A DNA stretch of 64,000 bases from assembly GCA_019356535.1 (NCBI GenBank), contig CP037918.1, positions 434,001-498,000 on the forward strand, given 5' to 3'. This stretch comes from Chromatiaceae bacterium. GTDB taxonomy: Bacteria; Pseudomonadota; Gammaproteobacteria; Chromatiales; Chromatiaceae. This document shows positions 21,835 through 29,380 of the stretch, in pieces. Numbering within the stretch: position 1 is the first letter of the stretch; each line of letters opens with the position of its first letter. The position numbers and the translations under genes are program-made. Under the pieces are notes generated by a model. That model ran no database searches, was not told the DNA's origin, and saw only the letters and a list, made by a program, of their open reading frames with translations.

Positions 21835-23190
21835 TCAGTCGGCCAGGTGTGCGGGCAGACGTTCGGGCGCAGTCATTATCGCCAGGTCTTCGCGCTCACG
21901 GATGACATGGGGCTGGCCCTGCTCGTCGATGAGCACGATCGCCGGTCGGTACTCGATGAACTGCATCCACTGGGTGACGTTGTAGGCGCCTACCGGCGAC
22001 AGGGTCAGGCGGGTGCCGCGCGGCATGTGCGGCAGCATGGCCGCCTCGTCGATCACGTCGATGTTCATGCACAGCGGACCGTTGAGGATCGCCGGTTCGT
22101 TCATGCCCTGGAGTTCGCGGTCGGGTTCGATGGTGAAGTTGTACCAGGTCGAGGTGTAGAGCAGGTTGACCCCGGCATCGAGCACGTAGGCGCGGCGGCC
22201 GTCGGGCAGGCGCTTGCTGGCGTTGACTGTGGTGATCAGGTAGCCGGCCTCGTCCACCATGGCGCGGCCGGTCTCGAGTACCAGCTCCGGCAGTTCGCCG
22301 GGACGCAGCGCATTATACAGGCCCTCGGCGATCTTCTCGGCGAAGGCCTCCACCGGCGGCACCGCCACCTCGGGGGGGAAATACACACCTTTCAGGCGAC
22401 TCTTCGAGGGCAGGCCGCCGCCGATGTCGTAGTAGCGCAGGCTGTAGCCGAAGGCCTCTTCGATCTCGTGACCGAAGCCGACCAGCTTTTCCATGGCGAC
22501 CCGGTAGGCATCGGGCTCGAGCAGGAAGGTGCCGATATGGCAGTGCAGGCCGACGATGCGCATCCGTCCGCCGGCATGGATGCGGCGTACTGCGTCCAGC
22601 GCCTGGCCGGATTCCAGGTTGAAACCGAAGCGGCTCCACTGCGGCTGGATGCCCGAGTCCAGGTTGAGGCGGATGGCCACCTCCAGTTCGCGATCGAGCG
22701 CGTCGGCCACGGCCTCGAGATCCTCGATCTCGTCGAAATGGTCGATGTGGATGCGAGCGCCCTCGGCGGCCGCCACCCGCAGCGCCTCGCGCGATTTGTT
22801 CGGGCCGTTGAAGATGATGTTCTCTCCCGGCACGCCCAGTCGCCGCGCCTTCTGATATTCCATCTCCGAGACCACCTCGGCGAGGGAGCCCTCCTGATGG
22901 AAGATGGCGCAGATGGCATCGAGGTAGTTGGTCTTGTACGACCAGCCGAAGGTGACCTTGGGGTAATGGCTGCCCAGCGCGGCGCGGATCTCGCGTGCCT
23001 TCTCGCGGATCGCCCGCTCGGAGAAGACGAACAGCGGCGAGCCGAAGCGTTCGGTCAGTTCGGCTACGGATACGCCGTCGATGGCTTCGCGCACCGGGCG
23101 CGCGAAGTAGGGCGAGGCCCCGAACTTGTTGAGCGCTCCCCCGGTGTTGAGCCGGGTGATACTGGGTTTCATGTAGTTGTTCTGGGTCAT
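21835..23190 (-). CDS. PLP-dependent decarboxylase, alanine racemase-fold type III (LysA/ornithine decarboxylase-like)
   Basis: 451 residues related to diaminopimelate, ornithine and carboxynorspermidine decarboxylases. The cofactor lysine is in FGWSYKTNY (K86). Other sites are the HCHIG motif (216-220), the phosphate-binding glycines in YDIGGGLPS (257-259), ETGR (306-309) in place of the usual EPGR, and the cross-subunit catalytic cysteine in NGPLCMNID (C374). The first 45 residues are an extension. The substrate is probably a basic amino acid or an amino-acid conjugate, but it is not identifiable. The start at 23190 overlaps the ATP-grasp stop by four bases. Its partners (PqqD-like, ATP-grasp) suggest it modifies a peptide or conjugate rather than making lysine. 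Confidence 0.85.
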   Translation of the reverse strand: MTQNNYMKPSITRLNTGGALNKFGASPYFARPVREAIDGVSVAELTERFGSPLFVFSERAIREKAREIRAALGSHYPKVTFGWSYKTNYLDAICAIFHQEGSLAEVVSEMEYQKARRLGVPGENIIFNGPNKSREALRVAAAEGARIHIDHFDEIEDLEAVADALDRELEVAIRLNLDSGIQPQWSRFGFNLESGQALDAVRRIHAGGRMRIVGLHCHIGTFLLEPDAYRVAMEKLVGFGHEIEEAFGYSLRYYDIGGGLPSKSRLKGVYFPPEVAVPPVEAFAEKIAEGLYNALRPGELPELVLETGRAMVDEAGYLITTVNASKRLPDGRRAYVLDAGVNLLYTSTWYNFTIEPDRELQGMNEPAILNGPLCMNIDVIDEAAMLPHMPRGTRLTLSPVGAYNVTQWMQFIEYRPAIVLIDEQGQPHVIREREDLAIMTAPERLPAHLAD

Positions 23191-24224
23191 GTCTCTCCCC
23201 GGGTGATCATGTTCTGGAAGGTTTGCATGTCGCTGATCTGCTCCATGGTGTAGCGCACGTACAGCTTGCCGGTCGGGTAGTCGCTGGCTCGCTCGGTGTC
23301 GAGCCCCAGCGCCAGTCGCACCAGGCGCGCCGGCAGATTGACGCCGACCCCGGTGGCGAAGTGCACCCAGGCAGGAAAGCGCGGGTTGATCTCGATAAGC
23401 CAGATGCGGTCGTCGCGCACGATGCATTCCATCTCGAAACCGCCGCGCCAGCGGAAGGCTTCGACGAAACGCCGCACTGCGGCCTCGAGCTGCGGATGGC
23501 GGATGGTTACCCCGGTCCAGATCTTGCCCAGCTCAGTCACGCTCAGCTTGCGCGCAGCCACCAGGCCGGCGTCGCCGCCCTCGCCATCGCCCAAGCCGAT
23601 GACGTTCAGCTCGTCGCCCTCGACGCGCTGCTGCACGATCACCGGGTAGCCCCATTCGGCGGCGATACGCCCGAACAGGTTCATGGCCGCATCCAGAGTA
23701 TGTGCCACGTAGGCCTTGTAGAGCGCGCCCTTGATCATTACCGGGAAGCCCAGCGCCTGCACCGCGTCGATCAGTTCCTGGTGGCTGCTGACCAGGCGTT
23801 GCGCCGGCGCCTCGATGCCCGCCTGTGCCGCGACCTCCTGCAGGTGATCCTTGGCGCGCAGGCGGAACTGGTCTTCGGTGGGCAGCAGGGCGCGGATACC
23901 CGCCGCTTTCAGCTTCTCCGCGTTGCGCACGTAGAAGGGCAGTTCCGAATCCAGGGTCGGCACCACCACGTCCATGCCGAATTGCTGCTGCACGTACAGG
24001 ATGCGTTGCAGCAGCGCGTCGTCGCTGGCCGTGGGGTAGGGCACCATGAAGCTGCGCTCGAACAGCCAGTCGAGATACACGCCGGGTTCCAGCGCGTCAT
24101 AAGCCAGGCCCGCGATGCGGCACTCCAGGTTCGGGTCTTCCTTCAGACTGCGCGCCACCCCGGTGCCGGGGGCCGGATTGTCCGAGGCGTTGATGCCGGA
24201 GACGGCGATGGCGACCGTGCTCAT
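23187..24224 (-). CDS. ATP-grasp carboxylate ligase of the CarB-like type
   Basis: 345 residues with the full ATP-grasp fold. The ATP lysine is in PVMIKGALYKAY (K165), the hinge region is VIVQQRVEGDELNV (196-209), and the Mg-binding segment is LIEINPRFPAW (E278, N280). The N-terminal 110 residues form a pre-ATP domain (VVVPTLDSELPFYVRNAEKL) like that of carbamoyl phosphate synthase large chain and PylC-type ligases. Such enzymes activate a carboxylate as acyl phosphate and join it to an amine. It overlaps pqqD-like and decarboxylase genes by four bases on each side. Together these suggest amide-bond formation on an amino acid or carrier peptide; the actual substrate is unknown. Confidence 0.88.
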   Translation of the reverse strand: MSTVAIAVSGINASDNPAPGTGVARSLKEDPNLECRIAGLAYDALEPGVYLDWLFERSFMVPYPTASDDALLQRILYVQQQFGMDVVVPTLDSELPFYVRNAEKLKAAGIRALLPTEDQFRLRAKDHLQEVAAQAGIEAPAQRLVSSHQELIDAVQALGFPVMIKGALYKAYVAHTLDAAMNLFGRIAAEWGYPVIVQQRVEGDELNVIGLGDGEGGDAGLVAARKLSVTELGKIWTGVTIRHPQLEAAVRRFVEAFRWRGGFEMECIVRDDRIWLIEINPRFPAWVHFATGVGVNLPARLVRLALGLDTERASDYPTGKLYVRYTMEQISDMQTFQNMITRGET

Positions 24225-24463
24225 GCGATCAGGCGCAGCAGGCGCAGTTGCTGCAGGAATTCGGTGACATCGCGCGAGGCCTGTTCGGTCGGTATGGCCC
24301 AGTGTTCACTCAGCCCGGCGGCCAGCGCCTCGGCGTCCTGCCCCTGCTTGATGCCGTCGAGCAGGAAGCGCGCGGTTTCATTGATCAGGAAGCTCTCCCC
24401 GGTATGCGGGTCGAACATGAAGCCCTCGTCATTGAGGGCCATGCGGGAAAGTGTGTCGCTCAT
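24221..24463 (-). CDS. PqqD-like small protein (peptide-binding domain family)
   Basis: 80 residues with the PqqD-type winged-helix pattern: MALNDEGFMFDPHTGESFLINETARFLL at residues 8-35 (hydrophobic strand, Asp-Pro turn, GxSxxxNxTA helix), then an acidic helix and LLRLI at the end. PqqD proteins bind leader peptides of ribosomal peptides and hand them to modifying enzymes. Related PqqD-like proteins occur in other uncharacterised systems with kinases or ATP-grasp enzymes. It is the first gene of the six-gene operon and overlaps the ATP-grasp gene by four bases. No precursor peptide gene was found beside it; the 175 bases up to the tRNA hold no convincing short ORF. Confidence 0.78.
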   Translation of the reverse strand: MSDTLSRMALNDEGFMFDPHTGESFLINETARFLLDGIKQGQDAEALAAGLSEHWAIPTEQASRDVTEFLQQLRLLRLIA

Positions 24464-24638
24464 GGTCGCTGTCTTTTCCTTGTCGTTGTCGTTCGTGCCG
24501 TCGGGGCAGGAAGCCCTACCGTCATTTCATTGTCCCAGTTTGTCTCGTCCTCTGTCCGGATGCGCCGCACGCAATGGCGCGCTGCCCTGGCCCGTCTTGG
24601 CAAGCGCCTCCTGTTGCGGTAGCATTCGCCTCCCTTCA

Positions 24639-24713
24639 GGGCGCGTAGCTCAGCGGGAGAGCACTGCCTTCACACGGCAGGGGTCACAGGTTCAATCCCT
24701 GTCGCGCCCACCA
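24639..24713 (+). tRNA. tRNA-Val (anticodon CAC)
   Basis: A complete cloverleaf: acceptor GGGCGCG pairs with CGCGCCC, the D arm is GCTCAGCGGGAGAGC, the anticodon arm is CTGCC-TTCACAC-GGCAG, and the T arm is ACAGG-TTCAATC-CCTGT. The loop TTCACAC places CAC at positions 34-36, reading the valine codon GUG. The 3' CCA is encoded at 24711-24713. A terminator follows, so the gene is a single-unit transcript. Confidence 0.97.
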
Positions 24714-24723
24714 TATTCGATGC

Positions 24724-24748
24724 AAGGCCGCCGTCCGGGCGGCCTTTT
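24724..24748 (+). terminator. Rho-independent terminator after tRNA-Val
   Basis: AAGGCCGCC then a short loop then GGCGGCC followed by TTTT: GGCCGCC at 24726-24732 pairs with GGCGGCC at 24738-24744. The stem ends directly in a U run, 11 bases after the tRNA CCA, as expected for its terminator. Confidence 0.85.
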
Positions 24749-24973
24749 CCTTGTTCGCAAACCCTTTCATGTGGTCCAGTCCACGACACCTTGGTCGATT
24801 CTCCCGGTTGCCGGACAAAGCTGCAATCGATCATCACTATGTAGTTGTAGTTAACGCGCCACCCTGGCCGAGGTTGACAGGCTTTGTCGTCAGATCGATG
24901 AAATGCCTTTATCGTGGGTCTGTGCGAAGATGCCGATGAGCCGAGAGAAGGCATAGGGAGGAATGATTGCGCC

Positions 24974-25876
24974 ATGAGACGACAGATGACGATAGGGGTG
25001 GTGTGGGTCTTGTGGTGCCTTTGGGGCCTGGCGCAGGCGGCGGTCTCCCTCCCGGGGGCGGTGGTCGATGGCGCCTGGCTGAAGGCCCATATGGATGGGC
25101 CGGAACTGGTGATCCTGGACGTGCAGGAACAGCCTCAGTACCGGCAGCATCATGTCCCGGGGGCGGTGAACATCCCTTTTAGCCGCTGGCGTAGCGGGGT
25201 CGATGAGCAGCCGCCCCTGTCCCTGCCGCCGCTCAAGCGCCTGGCTTCCCTGCTGGGTTCGGAAGGGATAGACCGCGAGACGCCGCTGATCATCATGAAC
25301 ATGGGCGCTGGGCCGGGTGACGTAGCCGCGGTTGCCCGGGTGTACTGGTCGCTGGCCGTGCTGGGACACGAACACATGGCGATCCTCGACGGCGGCCTGG
25401 TCGACTATGTCAACCGGCACCACGGCGCCTATGTGTCCGGTGCTCCACCAAACCGCGAGCCTGCCATGTACCGGCCACGCCCCAACAGGCAGGTGCTGGT
25501 CACGCGCGACCAGCTGGCCCGAGGGGTGAGCAATCCGCTGCTCGATGCGCGCTCCCTGTCTGAACATGTGGGGCTGGTGGCCGGACCGGGAGAGCGCCCC
25601 GGTACCCTCCCCGGTGCCCGGCATCTGCCGTTCGACTGGCTGGTGGACGACAAGGGCTTGCTGCGCGATCAGGCGGCGCTCGACAAGCTGTTCGCCTATG
25701 CCGGTATACCACAAGGCGGCGCGGTGCATTTCTGTCACACCGGAAACCGGGCAGCGCTCACCTGGTTTGCCGACTACGCATTGCTCGGCCACCGGGATGC
25801 GCGCCTCTACGACGGTTCCATGATGGAGTGGTCGCGTGATCCAGACTTGCCGCTCGAACGCAAGCTGGATCTGTAG
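24974..25876 (+). CDS. Secreted tandem-rhodanese sulfurtransferase
   Basis: About 300 residues: a signal peptide (IGVVWVLWCLWGLAQA), then two rhodanese domains. The first (LVILDVQEQPQYRQHHVPGAVNIPF) has no catalytic cysteine; its loop reads MNMGAGPG. The second carries the active-site cysteine in HFCHTGNRAALTW. This inactive-plus-active order is that of thiosulfate and mercaptopyruvate sulfurtransferases. Export suggests a periplasmic role in thiosulfate or thiol metabolism, which would fit a sulfur-oxidising lifestyle (inference). The ATG at 24974 was chosen because it begins the signal peptide and has AGGGAGGA upstream. A TTGACA at 24874-24879 may belong to its promoter, without a clear -10. 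Confidence 0.85.
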   Translation: MRRQMTIGVVWVLWCLWGLAQAAVSLPGAVVDGAWLKAHMDGPELVILDVQEQPQYRQHHVPGAVNIPFSRWRSGVDEQPPLSLPPLKRLASLLGSEGIDRETPLIIMNMGAGPGDVAAVARVYWSLAVLGHEHMAILDGGLVDYVNRHHGAYVSGAPPNREPAMYRPRPNRQVLVTRDQLARGVSNPLLDARSLSEHVGLVAGPGERPGTLPGARHLPFDWLVDDKGLLRDQAALDKLFAYAGIPQGGAVHFCHTGNRAALTWFADYALLGHRDARLYDGSMMEWSRDPDLPLERKLDL

Positions 25877-26004
25877 GGCACGCGATATGACCGGATGGAT
25901 GCGGACATCATCCTCACGGTGATGTCAGCACTCCGGCTTCTTGCCCTGTTACAGCGCTTGTCGCAGGCTGGCGCGCCGATGCCTGTGCCACGAGGTGCTC
26001 CAGG

Positions 26005-28008
26005 GTGAACGACAAGCGGCAAACACGCAGCTGCCAGGTGCTGGCCGGTGATCGGGAGCGCGCGCTGGCGCTGTTGCGCGCGGCGTTGGCGGCGTGTTCG
26101 TCGCGGTCTTGCCTGTGGTTTGGCAAGGCCGCGCCGGACGGTGTGCGGCGGCTCGGCCGGCACGATTACCTCGATGCTCTGGGCAGCGAATGTGACCTTC
26201 TGGTGTACGACGCCCATGCCGGCCTGTATCCCGACGTGCTGGCAGCCCTGCTGGGCACCCTGCGGGGTGGTGGCGTGCTGGTCTTGCTCTCCCCGTCGTG
26301 GGCGCAGTGGGCGGCCTTCGATGACCCTGCGCTGTCCGGCCTGGCACCCTGGCCGCTGGGGAGCGCCGATGTCGGGCGGCGTTTCCTGCAGAGACTTCAA
26401 GACCAGTTCGCCGCGTCACCGGTGGTGCGCATCCTTGATGTGGACGGGGGCGATTCCCTGGTCATGCCTCCGGTCCCGCCGGCCGCACAGGTGCCGGGGC
26501 TGAACGAGGACCAGCAGCGGGTGGTCGAGGCCTTGCTCCGGGTGGCGACCGGCCATGCCCGGCGCCCGCTGGTGCTCACCGCCGACCGCGGGCGGGGCAA
26601 GAGCACCGCCCTCGGCGCCGGCCTGGCGCAGCTGCTGCGTGAACGGTCGTGCCGGGTGGCCGTGCTGGCACCGACACGGCGCGCCGTGGATGCGCTGTTC
26701 GCGCGTCTGCACCGTGATCTGCCGGATGCCGGCGGTGAGGTGCGCTACTGGCGGCCCGCCGACTTCCTGGCCGAAGCGCCGGACTGCGATCTGCTGGTGA
26801 TCGACGAAGCCGCCGCCCTGGGCGTGCCGTTGTTGCAGACACTGGCCGAGCGTTACAACCGGGTCGTCTTCAGCACCACGGTGCAGGGCTACGAGGGCAG
26901 CGGGCGCGGCTTCGTGCAGCGCTTTCTCGCCTGGCTGAACGAACGGTTTCGTGCTTGTCGGCATCTTGAGCTCTCCGCCCCGGTGCGCTGGGCGCCGGGC
27001 GATCCCCTGGAGGCGCTGGCGACTCGCCTGTTCCTGCTGGATGTCGAGGCATTGCCGCCGGTACAAGGAGTGCCACGCTACCGCTGGCTGGAACGCGATG
27101 TACTGGCACAGAACGAGGCGTTGTTGCGCCAGGTGTTTGGGCTGTTGGTCGGTGCCCACTACCGCACCCGGCCATCCGACCTGCGGCAGTTGCTCGATGC
27201 GCCCGAGGTGTCGGTGCTGGTGGCCGAACGTGCCGGACAGGTGATCGGCGTTTTGCTGGCGGCCGCGGAGGGTGGGCTGGATGCGGCGCTGGCCGAGGCG
27301 GTGTGCGCCGGGCGACGGCGACCCCGTGGCCATCCCCTGTTGCAGTCACTGGCCACGCACGGCGGCTGGTGCCGGGCGCCGACCTTGCGTCTGTTGCGAA
27401 TCATGCGTATCGCGGTGGATGAGCGCCATCGCAGGACAGGTATCGGCAGCCGTTTGTTGGCACGGGCGCGCGAGCGCGCCGAGGTGGAGGGCTTCGACCT
27501 GCTCGGCACCCGCTATGGCCTGTCGCCTGGTCTGTTGCGTTTCTGGCAGCACAACGGTTACCGAGTGGTGCGCATCGGGCACCGCGTGGACCTTGCGAGT
27601 GCCGCCCACTCGGTGCAGATGCTCGCGTCGCTGAGTACGGCCGGCGCGGCCTTGTGCGATGCGGCTGGTGCGCGCTTTCTGGACGATCTGCCGTGGCGGC
27701 TGGTCTCGGGACTGGCACGGCTGGACCCGGCTGTGGTGCCGCTGCTGTGGCGTGGGCTGGCATCGGGCGCCGGCCCGGTGGACGCGCAGACCCTCTCGGA
27801 TGTGCGTCATTTTGCCTTCGGCCGCCGCGATTTCGAGGACGCCCTGCCGTCGCTGCGCCGTTGGTTGTGCGCGCGCCTGGCCGGGCAGGAGGCTGACGTA
27901 CACGATGCCGCCCTGCTGGTGCGCCCGGTCCTGCAGGGGCAGCGACCGTCACGCGATCAGATTGCGGCACTGCGCCAGGTGGTCGGCCGGTGGCTGGACG
28001 GGGATTGA
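26005..28008 (+). CDS. tmcA: tRNA(Met) cytidine acetyltransferase TmcA
   Basis: 667 residues, matching E. coli TmcA (671). It makes N4-acetylcytidine at the wobble base of elongator tRNA-Met. Domains seen are an N-terminal domain, an RNA helicase-like module with Walker A TADRGRGKST and motif II VIDEAAALGVPLL, and a GNAT acetyltransferase with acetyl-CoA loop IAVDERHRRTGIGSRLL. A C-terminal tRNA-binding part ends the chain. The start is a GTG with GGTGCTCCAGG upstream. About 130 bases separate it from the rhodanese gene and I see nothing specific in them. This enzyme type is chiefly known from gammaproteobacteria, which helps place the organism. Confidence 0.95.
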   Translation: MNDKRQTRSCQVLAGDRERALALLRAALAACSSRSCLWFGKAAPDGVRRLGRHDYLDALGSECDLLVYDAHAGLYPDVLAALLGTLRGGGVLVLLSPSWAQWAAFDDPALSGLAPWPLGSADVGRRFLQRLQDQFAASPVVRILDVDGGDSLVMPPVPPAAQVPGLNEDQQRVVEALLRVATGHARRPLVLTADRGRGKSTALGAGLAQLLRERSCRVAVLAPTRRAVDALFARLHRDLPDAGGEVRYWRPADFLAEAPDCDLLVIDEAAALGVPLLQTLAERYNRVVFSTTVQGYEGSGRGFVQRFLAWLNERFRACRHLELSAPVRWAPGDPLEALATRLFLLDVEALPPVQGVPRYRWLERDVLAQNEALLRQVFGLLVGAHYRTRPSDLRQLLDAPEVSVLVAERAGQVIGVLLAAAEGGLDAALAEAVCAGRRRPRGHPLLQSLATHGGWCRAPTLRLLRIMRIAVDERHRRTGIGSRLLARARERAEVEGFDLLGTRYGLSPGLLRFWQHNGYRVVRIGHRVDLASAAHSVQMLASLSTAGAALCDAAGARFLDDLPWRLVSGLARLDPAVVPLLWRGLASGAGPVDAQTLSDVRHFAFGRRDFEDALPSLRRWLCARLAGQEADVHDAALLVRPVLQGQRPSRDQIAALRQVVGRWLDGD

Positions 28009-28072
28009 CCCTGGCCCTGAGCGTCCCTACATTGCGATGACAACAACCGACCATCATCGTGAGGAAGCATCC

Positions 28073-28549
28073 ATGTCAGTAGAGGGGATCAAGGTGGGCG
28101 ACAAGGCGCCGGCATTCGAATTGCCGGACGCCGACATGAACATGGTCCGCTCGGCCGATCTGGCTGGTCGACCCTATGTGATCTACTTTTACCCCAAGGA
28201 CGACACCCCGGGTTGCACCATGGAGGCGCAGGAATTCACCGAGCTGATGGACGAGTTCCAGCGGCTGAACGCTGCCCTGTTGGGTGTGAGCCGTGACAGC
28301 TGCATGAAACACGCCGAGTTCCGTGACAAGTACGGTCTGGGCGTGACCTTGCTGGCCGATGTCGATGGCCAGCTCTGTGAGGCCTACGGCGTGTGGCAGG
28401 AAAGGGAAAAGAACGGTGAGAAACGCAAGGGTATCGTGCGTTCCACCTTCATCGTCGACGGCGAGGGCGTGATCCGTCACGCCGAGTACGGGGTCTCACC
28501 CAAGGGGCATGCCGAACAGATCCTCGAGGTGTTGCGCGGCCTGTCCTGA
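28073..28549 (+). CDS. bcp: Peroxiredoxin of the BCP/PrxQ family
   Basis: 158 residues with the thioredoxin-fold peroxidase motif YPKDDTPGCTMEAQEF (peroxidatic Cys48). The usual resolving cysteine five residues later is replaced by Gln53. Cys77 in GVSRDSCMKH and Cys102 remain, so resolution could use Cys77, as in PrxQ proteins with the second cysteine in helix 3, or an external thiol. It reduces hydrogen and organic peroxides in the cytoplasm. ATG 28073 has GAGGAAG upstream. It may share transcription with tmcA, 64 bases before. The palindromic element lies about 50 bases after its stop. Confidence 0.92.
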   Translation: MSVEGIKVGDKAPAFELPDADMNMVRSADLAGRPYVIYFYPKDDTPGCTMEAQEFTELMDEFQRLNAALLGVSRDSCMKHAEFRDKYGLGVTLLADVDGQLCEAYGVWQEREKNGEKRKGIVRSTFIVDGEGVIRHAEYGVSPKGHAEQILEVLRGLS

Positions 28550-28596
28550 ATTGGCGGATCATCGCCGCGCTAGCCCGGATGTGGATGTTTCACCGG

Positions 28597-28720
28597 TATC
28601 CCGAGAGTCGGCGGAATTCGCAGCCGCTGTGGCGCCGGTTTGGAGTAAAAGGGATAGCCTGTGCTATCGCTTGAGTAAAAACCAAGCCACAGCGAGCGAG
28701 AAGCCGTCGGAATCGGGATA
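28597..28720. repeat. Long imperfect palindrome, possible MITE-like element
   Basis: The left arm from 28597 (TATCCCGAGAGTCGGCGG through CCGCTGTGGC and GGTTT) is matched in inverted form by the right arm ending at 28720 (AAACCAAGCCACAGCG through GTCGGAATCGGGATA). The arms are about 42-45 bases with several mismatches and small gaps. The centre carries a second hairpin, GATAG at 28653-28657 with CTATC at 28664-28668, flanked by AGTAAAA on both sides. No protein is encoded. A TAGCCCGGATG just before it resembles sequences common in dispersed repeats. It fills most of the 252-base gap between convergent genes. Confidence 0.55.
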
Positions 28721-28801
28721 GCATAACGCGGGGCACAAACGGTAACCGACGGTTGCTGTCTGTTCTTGCCATTTTGGCTCGACCATTCGGCATCTTGGAC
28801 T

Positions 28802-29380
28802 TCAAGCGTTGTGCGGCCGGTGAAATATTCGGGCTAGGTAGGCGATGGGGCCGGGCGAGTCGTGTACCTCGGTGTCGAGCCCGGTTTGCCCCGCGAACCA
28901 GTTGGCCACTGCCTCAGCCTCTTCGCGTCCGCCGGCATGGCCGCGGTACACCAGCACCGAGAGCAAGCCGCCGGGGCGCAGCAGCGCGCTCGCCTGCACC
29001 AGCGCGGCCAGGGTGGTGTCCGGGCGGGTGACCAGGCCGTGATCGCCGCCCGGCAGGTAGCCCAGGTTGAAGGTCACCGCAGCGACCCGGCCGGCCAGGT
29101 CTGCAGGCAAGTGCTCACGCATCTTCTCGTGCCCGGCCAGGTGCAGGGTTACCCGTTCGGCCAACCCGGCCTGCGCGAGGCGCTCGTGCGTGGCCTCGAG
29201 TGCCTGCGGCTGGATGTCGAAGGCGTGTACTCGGCCGCCGGGGGCGATCTGCCGGGCGAGGAAAAGGGTGTCGTGGCCGTTGCCGGCGGTGGCGTCGATG
29301 GCGATATCGCCGGGTGCCAGCACGGTAGCGAGCCGCTGGTGGGCGAGTGCGGTCAACGGTTGGCGGCGGGGCTCAGGCAT
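28802..29380 (-). CDS. Class I SAM-dependent methyltransferase, YtqB/rRNA-methylase-like
   Basis: 192 residues from MPEPRRQPLTAL. The SAM-binding motif I is AIDATAGNGHDTLFLA, motif II is VHAFDIQPQAL, and the catalytic-region loop is FNLGYLPGGDHGL, which is characteristic of the putative rRNA methylase family (YtqB and relatives). B. subtilis YtqB is related, but its substrate here is inferred only from family. It is the last gene of a minus-strand operon and its start overlaps the FAD oxidoreductase stop by eight bases. The longer open frame to 29449 is not needed and lies in the neighbour gene. Confidence 0.82.
   Translation of the reverse strand: MPEPRRQPLTALAHQRLATVLAPGDIAIDATAGNGHDTLFLARQIAPGGRVHAFDIQPQALEATHERLAQAGLAERVTLHLAGHEKMREHLPADLAGRVAAVTFNLGYLPGGDHGLVTRPDTTLAALVQASALLRPGGLLSVLVYRGHAGGREEAEAVANWFAGQTGLDTEVHDSPGPIAYLARIFHRPHNA

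Noticed and set aside
24464..24638. Possible precursor peptide gene for the PqqD-like operon
   Set aside because: No short ORF with a ribosome site and leader-like sequence was found between pqqD-like and tRNA-Val.
24639..24713. tRNA-Val as an integration site for the adjacent operon
   Set aside because: No integrase, no duplicated tRNA end and no shift in base composition; the operon is upstream on the other strand.
24670..24975. A minus-strand ORF covering the tRNA and ending in a GATGIEPVTPAV-like tail
   Set aside because: It is antisense to tRNA-Val and its terminator. This tail is a well-known artefact of translating the complement of tRNA genes.
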